A stretch of 18,129 nt of DNA from Candidatus Cloacimonadota bacterium. GTDB lineage: Bacteria; Cloacimonadota; Cloacimonadia; Cloacimonadales; JAJBBL01. Under the pieces are notes generated by a model. The model saw only the letters and a list, made by a program, of their open reading frames with translations, did not search any database and was not told where the DNA came from. Where the stretch lies: NCBI GenBank assembly GCA_020532365.1, contig JAJBBL010000203.1, positions 1-18,129 of the forward strand, in the 5' to 3' direction. Shown here one piece after another: positions 1-6,352 of this stretch (positions within the stretch are counted from its first letter, which is position 1; every line of letters starts with the position of its first letter). The position numbers were made by a program, and so were the translations under genes.

Positions 1-13
1 AAGCATTTATTTA

Positions 14-46
14 TCGACAAGTGCATAAGGTCTGCGCTACTATAAT
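14..46 (+). promoter_or_regulatory. Candidate sigma70 promoter for the Pro/Lys-rich membrane protein
   Basis: A perfect TATAAT lies at 41-46 and overlaps TACTAT at 38-43. The -35-like TCGACA at 14-19 is 18 bases from TACTAT but 21 from TATAAT, so the exact pairing is uncertain. Transcription would start near 50-53, giving a short leader. AGGA at 52-55, nine bases before the ATG, is the only ribosome-binding-like sequence. Confidence 0.45.
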
Positions 47-64
47 GTCATAGGATCTAGAAAT

Positions 65-817
65 ATGAGGAAAACTGGTATTTTTATTGGATTGGGAATG
101 GCTATCTCTTTAAGCATCTTTATTTTTGCCGGCATTATTTATTACAACCCCCTTATCAGAAGTTTGCTGGATGAGTCTGCCAAACCTGTTTTGGCCAAAG
201 AAGAAGTAAAAAAGGCACCAAAAGAAATTGTTCCCAAAAAAGTTGAAAAGGTTGTTCTTGAAGAGGTTGTGGTAAAAAAACCTGAACCGGTTATTGAAAA
301 ACCAAAAGAGGTCATAGCCGAAAAGGCAGTCGTTGAACCACTAAAACCAAAAGAGCCTGTAAAAGAAGTTGAAGCCATCAGCGTGGTGAAACCTCCTGAG
401 GTAAAACCACCTGTCGTTGAGCTTAAAGAGGAACCCAAAAAGGCAGTAACAGCTCCTGTTGAAATTAAAGAAGAGAAAGAGAGAGCTGGGGAGGTTGTTC
501 AGATTTTCCCCGCCGAAGAAAAGATTGTTGTAGAGATTGAACCGAAAATAGAAAAGCCGGTTGTTGATATGGTTGCGGAGATTAAAAAAGAGGTTTTTGA
601 TCGCCCATTATATCAAAGACCAGAAAAACCTGTTTTCAGCTTGGATTATAAAAATCCGCTCCCTTTTAAAGCCAGAGAAGCAGTCAGCTATGTTTGGGAT
701 CCTGTTGTAATCGAAGAAAAGACTACTTTTATCGACCCAATTTCTTTTGAGCAGGAAGCAGCCTTAAGGCGGAAAACAGCGGTAGACAATCTGTTTGACC
801 GACTGATATGGGATTAA
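65..817 (+). CDS. Membrane-anchored Pro/Lys/Glu/Val-rich protein of unknown function
   Basis: I do not recognise a family for this 250-residue protein. Residues 1-4 are charged (MRKT) and residues 5-27 form one hydrophobic segment with no lipobox, which fits an uncleaved signal anchor. Residues about 40-165 are low-complexity, made of irregular short units rich in K, E, P and V (for example KKPEPV, KPKEPV, VKPPEV), like the periplasm-spanning arm of TonB. Residues about 170-250 are of normal composition, rich in aromatics, and end in LFDRLIWD. No TonB C-terminal, SPOR, LysM or peptidoglycan-binding motif is visible. A protein with a cytoplasmic N-terminus and an extended periplasmic arm is the most natural reading. 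The ATG is preceded by AGGA at nine bases, and the gene ends just before a strong hairpin shared with the converging transporter gene. Confidence 0.75.
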   Translation: MRKTGIFIGLGMAISLSIFIFAGIIYYNPLIRSLLDESAKPVLAKEEVKKAPKEIVPKKVEKVVLEEVVVKKPEPVIEKPKEVIAEKAVVEPLKPKEPVKEVEAISVVKPPEVKPPVVELKEEPKKAVTAPVEIKEEKERAGEVVQIFPAEEKIVVEIEPKIEKPVVDMVAEIKKEVFDRPLYQRPEKPVFSLDYKNPLPFKAREAVSYVWDPVVIEEKTTFIDPISFEQEAALRRKTAVDNLFDRLIWD

Positions 818-822
818 ATAAG

Positions 823-843
823 AGGACCACCTGAGGTGGTCCT
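823..843. terminator. Bidirectional rho-independent terminator between convergent genes
   Basis: A perfect 9-bp inverted repeat (AGGACCACC / GGTGGTCCT) closes a three-base TGA loop. On the plus strand it is followed by TTAAAATATT, and on the minus strand by CTTATTTAA. It lies 5 bases after the stop of the membrane protein and 8 bases after the stop of the converging transporter. The U tracts are short, but the position and perfect stem support a shared terminator. Confidence 0.8.
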
Positions 844-851
844 TTAAAATA

Positions 852-2171
852 TTATGGTGTTGCCACCGGCTGAGGGTCGTCTTGAGGCTCTCCTCTGGAG
901 ACTTTTGCCATTAAGAAAAAGGCAACACTCATGCACAATGCCGCAAAGATGAAAAGCGAACCGTATCCGAATATATCAATCAGTGCTCCGGTTATCGGAG
1001 GAGCTACTATTGAAGCCAGCTGGCTGAAAAAATAGTACAACCCGGTATATATTCCGATATTTGCATACTCTGCCATCTGCCATAACATCGGGAAACTGTT
1101 GGTGATAACAGAAACCCAAAACATTCCAAACAAAAACATCAAAGCCCAAAACGGGAGTGTCCGTCCCAAAGATCCGATCGTGTCACTCTTTACAAAGAGA
1201 CTGTGGGCAAAGATTAAAAGAAGAATTATAATCAAAGCTGTCAAAGAGAAACGGATTGTCTTTTTTCTGCCGCGACGGTGAGCTACAAGACCGCTTGGTA
1301 TGGCAAAAATAGCGTAGGCAATACCAACCATTCCGGCTGCTAATGCAGCACTGCCACTACTGGTCTTTAAAACTTCGACAGAGTATTTACCTACAAAGGG
1401 TAATACTCCTTGGTAACCGATAAACCAAAACAGCAGTGAAATGAGAATATAAAAAGCACTCTTTTCCTTCTCTCCAAAAATATGCTTCAGTGATTTGAGA
1501 ATAGGAACTTTTTCTTTTGCGTCTTCTTTTTCAACACTCTGTTTGCCCTCTTTTACAAAGAAAAAAAGTAACAGTGTAGCGAGAATAACCAAAACGCCGG
1601 CCAGAGGAAAAGCAAGAATGTTGTCAGTGGGACCATACTTGGCTAAATTCAACTTAACGTCCATCAAGCGGGCTAGGCCGACTGTCCCGACTATTGTTGC
1701 CACTCCGCCCATTGTGTTGATGACACCGTTGGCTTCTGATCTAATTTCTCCCGGGATTATATCGGGCATTAAAGCTACTACAGGGCCCCTTACAGCCTGC
1801 TTAAAGAGATTTAGAGCAAATATAACAATAACAAGGAGGGCCAAAGAGGAGAGAGCACTAAAGGGAATCAGAGAGTAAGCAATTCCGCTTAAAGGCAATA
1901 AAACAACAATAAAGGGCATTCTTCTACCAATCGGGGTTCTTGTCCGGTCGCTGATTGCCGAAAAAATTGGGATTAAAAAAATTGCAAAAATATTATCCAA
2001 GGTCATGATAGCCCCAATAACGGCGTTAGATTGAATGTAGCGGCCTAAAAATATAGGGACATAGGTATCATAAAGAGGATCCATCAAACCCATGGTGAAA
2101 AAACCCAATCCGATTAAAAAGGTAATTAAGTAATACCCTTTCATACTTTTGTGTGAACTCTTTTTTGACAT
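852..2171 (-). CDS. MFS transporter, GPH/SLC45 sugar-transporter type
   Basis: This 439-residue protein has the length and roughly twelve hydrophobic segments of a Major Facilitator Superfamily permease in the inner membrane. The cytoplasmic loop after the second segment has SDRTRTPIGRR at residues 74-84. This variant of the MFS motif A is typical of the glycoside-pentoside-hexuronide cation symporters and the SLC45/sucrose transporter group. A related basic loop (HRRGRKK) follows the corresponding segment of the second half, near residue 300. The family assignment points to proton- or sodium-coupled uptake of a glycoside or sugar, but the substrate cannot be read from the sequence. The ATG is preceded by GAGGT at a four-base gap. 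The gene stands alone, with no sugar-catabolic gene or regulator beside it, and diverges from the aminomutase gene. Confidence 0.88.
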   Translation of the reverse strand: MSKKSSHKSMKGYYLITFLIGLGFFTMGLMDPLYDTYVPIFLGRYIQSNAVIGAIMTLDNIFAIFLIPIFSAISDRTRTPIGRRMPFIVVLLPLSGIAYSLIPFSALSSLALLVIVIFALNLFKQAVRGPVVALMPDIIPGEIRSEANGVINTMGGVATIVGTVGLARLMDVKLNLAKYGPTDNILAFPLAGVLVILATLLLFFFVKEGKQSVEKEDAKEKVPILKSLKHIFGEKEKSAFYILISLLFWFIGYQGVLPFVGKYSVEVLKTSSGSAALAAGMVGIAYAIFAIPSGLVAHRRGRKKTIRFSLTALIIILLLIFAHSLFVKSDTIGSLGRTLPFWALMFLFGMFWVSVITNSFPMLWQMAEYANIGIYTGLYYFFSQLASIVAPPITGALIDIFGYGSLFIFAALCMSVAFFLMAKVSRGEPQDDPQPVATP

Positions 2172-2175
2172 GGTT

Positions 2176-2200
2176 ACCTCACATAACGAAACTTATGATA
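2176..2200 (-). promoter_or_regulatory. Ribosome-binding site and weak -10 candidate for the MFS gene
   Basis: On the minus strand GAGGT (2176-2180) lies four bases before the ATG and is a good Shine-Dalgarno. Further upstream TATCAT (2195-2200) is a possible -10 that would give a leader of about 17 bases containing the GAGGT. No convincing -35 is seen at the right distance, so the promoter part is tentative. Confidence 0.4.
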
Positions 2201-2275
2201 GTTTAACAGTATTTAAGAGAGGTTGCAAAACAATTGTACTATTGCCTGTTAAACTGATTAGTGTTACACAGGGGT

Positions 2276-3319
2276 ATGATTTGTAGCGTTGATGAACTTC
2301 AGAAGTATTTAAAACTGACAGATAGTGAGAGAAGGTGGTTTTCTTCTAAATCTAAGAGTTTCCCTTTTTTGGTTACCCCTTATTATCTCTCTTTGATTGA
2401 CCCTGATAATCCTAACGATCCTATCCGAAGACAGGTAATTCCTCTTTCTGAAGAATTCTTAAACTCAAAGGGGGAGAGTTTAGACCCTCAAAGGGAAAAC
2501 AGTTACTCTGTTTTACCCAATTTGGTTCACCGCTACGATAACAGGGCAGCTTTACTCCTGACAAATAAGTGTGCGACTAACTGCCGTCACTGCTTTCGAA
2601 GACGTTATACATCAGAAGAAGACATCATAATAAGTGAAAAAGAGCTTAAGAGTGTTCTCTCCTACCTAAAAGATAATCTTCAGATAAAAGAGTTGCTTTT
2701 AACCGGAGGGGATCCTCTCACTCTCTCAGATCAAAAACTTGATAACATAATCGGTTTAATCAGAGAAGCCCGTAAAGATATTGTTTTAAGACTGGGTTCA
2801 AGGGTCGTTGTGACAGCTCCTAAACGTATCACTGAAAGTTTAGTCTCTATGCTAAGAAAGTATAATAAAGCGGCTCTCTATTTATTGACTCAGTTTAACC
2901 ACCCAAAAGAGTTGACAAAAGAGAGTTTGGAAGCTGTTTCTCTTTTTATTGACAACGGAATTCCAGTTTTAAATCAGTGTGTACTTCTAAGAGGAGTCAA
3001 TGACGACGTCACTACTTTAGAGACTCTGATGAACAGCTTAGTAGCCAATCGAATCAAGCCATACTATTTGTTTCAGGGCGACTTAGTCAGCGGAACTGCC
3101 CATCTCAGAGTTCCTCTTAAAAGAGGATTAGAGCTTGAATACCAATTAAGAAAGAGATTAAGTGGGCTTGCAATGCCTCAATATGCAGTAGACCTACCTA
3201 AAGGAGGGGGGAAAGTTTCTCTGGGTAGGTCTTATCTTAAAGATAATGATGAAAACGGCAATTACTGTTTTGAGACAATGGAAGGAGAAAGGAGAATCTA
3301 CTCCGATCCTACCTGTTAA
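2276..3319 (+). CDS. epmB: Radical SAM lysine 2,3-aminomutase homologue (EpmB/KamA-like)
   Basis: This protein probably converts an L-alpha-lysine to beta-lysine, with a 4Fe-4S cluster, S-adenosylmethionine and PLP as cofactors. The radical SAM motif CATNCRHC is present (Cys99, 103 and 106 from this start), as are the SAM-binding GGD in LLLTGGDPL and a KamA-style PLP-lysine motif PKGGGK near residue 313. The length of about 347 residues fits EpmB (about 342 in E. coli) rather than the longer catabolic KamA. It converges on efp and epmA, which argues that it feeds EF-P modification. The start is not settled: an in-frame GTG at 2261 has no Shine-Dalgarno, and the ATG at 2276 has AGGGG only one base upstream. 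A TGA at 2255 rules out anything earlier. Free-lysine aminomutase activity, as in beta-lysine osmolyte synthesis, is the alternative. Confidence 0.85.
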   Translation: MICSVDELQKYLKLTDSERRWFSSKSKSFPFLVTPYYLSLIDPDNPNDPIRRQVIPLSEEFLNSKGESLDPQRENSYSVLPNLVHRYDNRAALLLTNKCATNCRHCFRRRYTSEEDIIISEKELKSVLSYLKDNLQIKELLLTGGDPLTLSDQKLDNIIGLIREARKDIVLRLGSRVVVTAPKRITESLVSMLRKYNKAALYLLTQFNHPKELTKESLEAVSLFIDNGIPVLNQCVLLRGVNDDVTTLETLMNSLVANRIKPYYLFQGDLVSGTAHLRVPLKRGLELEYQLRKRLSGLAMPQYAVDLPKGGGKVSLGRSYLKDNDENGNYCFETMEGERRIYSDPTC

Positions 3320-3872
3320 CCCGCTCAATATACTCTTTTGTTTCGGTATTAACTAAGATTTTCTCCCCTTGTTTAATAAAAATGGGGACTCTTACACTAA
3401 GTCCGGTCTCTGTTGTGACGTTTTTTGTTGCTCCGGTTACCGTGTCGCCTTTAATGGCCTCTTCTGCTTCGGCAACAACAAAGACAACTTTTGTCGGGAC
3501 TTGAATATCGAGTAACTGATGTTCCCAGAAAGTACATCTGTAGGTCTCGCCTTCTTTCATGATGTATTGATAATCTTCAAATGAGGCTAATGGAATCTCT
3601 ATCTGCTCGTAAGTTTCATTCATCATCAAAAAGAACTTTTCCCCATCGTTGTACAAATACTGGCAGTCCTTATCTTCAACAGTGATATTTTCGACGTTAT
3701 CTTGGCTTTTATAGGTCTCTCTGAGCACCTGTCCTGTCGAAGGGCTCTTAAGTTTAACGCGAACAAAAGCCGAACCTTTACCGGGGTTAACAAATTCTCT
3801 TTCGACACAAACAAACGGCTGACCCTTTATTAAAAGGGCAGTCCCTTTCTCAATTTGACCTGCTTTAATCAT
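3309..3872 (-). CDS. efp: Translation elongation factor P
   Basis: EF-P binds between the P and E sites of ribosomes stalled on consecutive prolines and promotes peptide-bond formation. The 187-residue length and full three-domain layout match the family. The tip loop of domain I reads VNPGKGSAF and places the modifiable lysine at residue 32, equivalent to Lys34 of E. coli. The C-terminal OB domain carries the EF-P signature region (about residues 145-175, including TETGLSVRVPIFI). The gene lies 26 to 36 bases after epmA on the same strand, so the modifying enzyme and its substrate are probably cotranscribed. GAGGT lies five bases before the ATG. The 3' end overlaps the converging aminomutase gene by 11 bases, with no terminator visible between them. 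Confidence 0.97.
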   Translation of the reverse strand: MIKAGQIEKGTALLIKGQPFVCVEREFVNPGKGSAFVRVKLKSPSTGQVLRETYKSQDNVENITVEDKDCQYLYNDGEKFFLMMNETYEQIEIPLASFEDYQYIMKEGETYRCTFWEHQLLDIQVPTKVVFVVAEAEEAIKGDTVTGATKNVTTETGLSVRVPIFIKQGEKILVNTETKEYIERVNR

Positions 3873-3906
3873 TTAATACCTCGAGTGTCATTAAGCCTTA
3901 AAGGCC

Positions 3907-4899
3907 CTAGTGACCGTTGCTGATATTATCAGAAAGGGCAAATAAAATCAAATCCCCAATCCTTTTATAACCGCCCTGAAGCATCAGCAATCGGTCAAAA
4001 CCTAAGGCAACCCCCGAACATTGGGGAAATTTAGAATCAAAATTAGCGACAAATGAGTAGTCGATATCGGCTATGGCTTCGTTGGTATGGGCCCTTTGGG
4101 TAGCTAAGATTGAGCTTTGTTCTTTGAAAAACAACTCTACTTTCTCTTTGTCTCTCTCTTCATCGTAACAGTTTGCCAATTCAACGCCCCCCATATAAAG
4201 TTCCCATCTTTTGCGGTAAGGAGTTTGTTCTTTCTCCTTTGCCAGACAGGCGATTTGTTTTGGATAATCGTAGAGAATAAGGGGTTTTTCCTGGGGAAGC
4301 TTTGGTTCAACAAAGTTTAAAAAGATCCTGTTAAAAGTGTCCTGCCAGGGTTCAAATCCCTCTCCAAGGCTCAAGCCCAAACCTTTTGCAGCTTCTCTGA
4401 TTTTAGTTGTTTTTTGAACTTTCTCCAAATCGATACCACTAAATTTATAACAAGCCTCAGCAACACTCATCTTATTAAAAGGGGGAAGCAGATGCTCTTT
4501 TGTATTGGGGAGTTTAGTCTCGTGAATTAAGCGTTCGGTAATCTCAATGGAATCAAACTCATCGGCATTTACAGTGTAATATTCTACCATTGTAAACTCG
4601 GGATTATGATGACTGCCTATCTGCTCATTATTTCTAAAACAGCGCGATATCTGATAAATACTTTTACCAAACTCCCTTATAAAGGGTTTCATATGGATTT
4701 CGGGCGAAGGAACCAAATAGAGTTCTCTTTGCCCATAGAGAGTTGAGATATAATTTGTTGCAAAAGTTCCAATGGTAGGTTCCGGTATCAGCGTTGGTGC
4801 TATTAAAGGTGTTTCAACCTCTAAATACCCATTATCTTGAAACCATTTGTGCATAGAGTGTTTTAATTTTGAACGTTCTTCAACAGCCTGTAAATTCAT
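3907..4899 (-). CDS. epmA: EF-P beta-lysine ligase (EpmA/PoxA/GenX)
   Basis: EpmA activates (R)-beta-lysine and attaches it to the conserved lysine of EF-P. It is a class II lysyl-tRNA synthetase catalytic domain without the N-terminal anticodon-binding domain. The 330-residue length matches EpmA (325 in E. coli) and is too short for LysRS. Motif 1 lies around EVETPLIAP. Motif 2 is in RCFRNNEQIGSHHNPEFTM (about residues 86-104), and motif 3 is GVALGFDR, with its Arg at 303. An in-frame TTG directly precedes the ATG, and a TAG lies further upstream. I chose the ATG because a strong promoter (TTTACA, 17 bases, TATAGT) predicts transcription starting exactly at its A. The gene is followed by efp on the same strand. 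Confidence 0.93.
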   Translation of the reverse strand: MNLQAVEERSKLKHSMHKWFQDNGYLEVETPLIAPTLIPEPTIGTFATNYISTLYGQRELYLVPSPEIHMKPFIREFGKSIYQISRCFRNNEQIGSHHNPEFTMVEYYTVNADEFDSIEITERLIHETKLPNTKEHLLPPFNKMSVAEACYKFSGIDLEKVQKTTKIREAAKGLGLSLGEGFEPWQDTFNRIFLNFVEPKLPQEKPLILYDYPKQIACLAKEKEQTPYRKRWELYMGGVELANCYDEERDKEKVELFFKEQSSILATQRAHTNEAIADIDYSFVANFDSKFPQCSGVALGFDRLLMLQGGYKRIGDLILFALSDNISNGH

Positions 4900-4905
4900 C
4901 AAGTG

Positions 4906-4934
4906 ACTATAGCCCTAGGTTCCTCTTTTGTAAA
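4906..4934 (-). promoter_or_regulatory. Sigma70 promoter of epmA-efp, predicted leaderless
   Basis: On the minus strand TTTACA (4929-4934) and TATAGT (4906-4911) are separated by exactly 17 bases, each with one mismatch from consensus. The expected start, seven bases beyond the -10, is the A of the epmA ATG at 4899. No Shine-Dalgarno could be included in such a transcript. Confidence 0.7.
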
Positions 4935-4946
4935 GCAACGGTGATA

Positions 4947-4975
4947 TAGACACACCATCTGTAGGTGCGTATACT
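4947..4975 (+). promoter_or_regulatory. Sigma70 promoter of mnmE, predicted leaderless
   Basis: TAGACA (4947-4952) and TATACT (4970-4975) are separated by 17 bases, each with one mismatch from consensus. The predicted start at 4982-4983 coincides with the ATG of mnmE. The -35 elements of this promoter and the divergent epmA promoter are only 12 bases apart, so the two polymerase sites would overlap upstream. Confidence 0.65.
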
Positions 4976-4982
4976 TACTTCG

Positions 4983-6350
4983 ATGAGTCGCTATACCTAC
5001 GATAATAACGATATAATATATGCACTGGCCAGTGCTTGGGGAAACAGCCCTATAGCAGTAATTAGAGTCTCGGGAGACGGTTCCATAAAAAAATTCTCTG
5101 AACTCTTTTCAGCCTCCGAAACTCTTTTGAAGGCTTTCAGTCACACAATTCACTACGGCAAGATAATTGACCCGGACTCCAAAGAGGCTGTTGACGAGAT
5201 TTTGGTTGCTATTTTCAGAGACGGAAGAAGTTACACCGGACAAGAGAGTTTGGAAATTAACTGCCACGGCAATATCATCGGAATTGAAGCAATTTTCAAA
5301 GTTCTTGAGAAACAGGGATTTAGATCAGCTTACCCGGGAGAGTTTACTTTTAGGGCCTTTATGAATGGGAAAGTCGATTTAACCCAAGCCGAAGCGGTAA
5401 TGGAAATTGTTAACAGCCAATCTGAAATAGCCCACTCTTTAGCATTAAAACGGCTTGAAGGTAATCTCTTTAATTTAATCAATGAAATTAAAATTAAGGT
5501 AGTGGATGCCCTTGCTGTAATTGAACTTCAATTGGACTACGAAGAAGATGAGATTATTGATGAAACCCATTTTCCCAAAGAGGCAATAGAGGGTGCCTTA
5601 AAAAGGGTAGAGTCTTTATTGGATACTTACACTATTGGCAGACTTTATTCAGAGGGCTGTAGAGTTGTTTTAGCCGGTTCAACAAATACCGGTAAATCAA
5701 CTCTGTTTAATCTTTTACTGAAAGAGGAACGTTCAATAGTCAGTGAAATCCATGGAACAACACGCGACTACATTGAAGCAAAAACTCACTTAGAGGGAAT
5801 ACCAATCAGTTTATATGATACGGCAGGCTTACGGGACTCAAAAGACAGCATTGAACAAGAGGGAATAAGGAGAACCAGAGGCCTCATTAAAGAGTCTGAT
5901 TTAGTCCTTCTTGTGGTTGATTCAAGTATTGACGGGTATAAATTGTCACCTGAAGAACAAATATTGGCTAAAGAAGAAAAGACAATTGTTGTCTGTAATA
6001 AGACCGATTTGGGCAATGTAGCTGTTTTGGAAGGCAGCTACCCGTTAAGTGCAAAAACAGCCGAAGGGTTTAAGACCTTAAAAGAGGAGATTGTCAAAAG
6101 GCTCCAAAAAGGTTCACCAAAGACAGACGGTTCAACTGTTGTAATAGAGTCCGCCAGACAGAAAAAGGAATTAAACAGGGCTTGTGAGGCACTTAAACAC
6201 TCTTTGGAGTATTTTAAAGAAACTCTGCCTTTGGATATCATTGCCGTTGAGTTAAATGAGGCGTTGGATGCACTAGGTTCTCTTAGCGGAGAGGTTACTT
6301 CCGAAGATATTTTAGAAAACATATTCAGCAATTTTTGCGTAGGTAAATAG
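4983..6350 (+). CDS. mnmE: tRNA modification GTPase MnmE
   Basis: With MnmG, MnmE installs the 5-carboxymethylaminomethyl group on wobble uridine 34 of certain tRNAs, using methylene-tetrahydrofolate, glycine or ammonium, FAD and GTP. From the ATG the protein is 455 residues, almost the same as E. coli (454). The N-terminal folate-binding domain is followed by a helical domain interrupted by the G domain. G-domain motifs are AGSTNTGKST (231-240), GTTRD, DTAG (279-282) and NKTD (339-342). The protein ends in CVGK, with the functional cysteine at 452. An in-frame GTG at 4965 would add six residues (MRILTS), but it lies between the -35 and -10 of the proposed promoter. mnmG follows two bases after the stop. 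Confidence 0.97.
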   Translation: MSRYTYDNNDIIYALASAWGNSPIAVIRVSGDGSIKKFSELFSASETLLKAFSHTIHYGKIIDPDSKEAVDEILVAIFRDGRSYTGQESLEINCHGNIIGIEAIFKVLEKQGFRSAYPGEFTFRAFMNGKVDLTQAEAVMEIVNSQSEIAHSLALKRLEGNLFNLINEIKIKVVDALAVIELQLDYEEDEIIDETHFPKEAIEGALKRVESLLDTYTIGRLYSEGCRVVLAGSTNTGKSTLFNLLLKEERSIVSEIHGTTRDYIEAKTHLEGIPISLYDTAGLRDSKDSIEQEGIRRTRGLIKESDLVLLVVDSSIDGYKLSPEEQILAKEEKTIVVCNKTDLGNVAVLEGSYPLSAKTAEGFKTLKEEIVKRLQKGSPKTDGSTVVIESARQKKELNRACEALKHSLEYFKETLPLDIIAVELNEALDALGSLSGEVTSEDILENIFSNFCVGK

Positions 6351-6352
6351 AG

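Noticed and set aside
142..438. Minus-strand open frame of 98 codons rich in Ser, Thr, Gly and Phe
   Set aside because: It is the reverse complement of the K/E/P/V low-complexity arm of the plus-strand protein. The composition is an artefact and there is no ribosome-binding site.
1495..1878. Plus-strand open frame of 127 codons inside the MFS gene
   Set aside because: It is a shadow of the hydrophobic transporter read on the other strand, with no supporting start signal.
4942..4950. Extended -10-like TGATATAGA as a second mnmE promoter
   Set aside because: It has no -35, and the TAGACA/TATACT pair just downstream has better spacing and fits the ATG.
4965..4982. GTG start adding six residues to MnmE
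   Set aside because: It has no Shine-Dalgarno, it lies between the -35 and -10 of the best promoter, and the ATG gives the family-typical length of 455.
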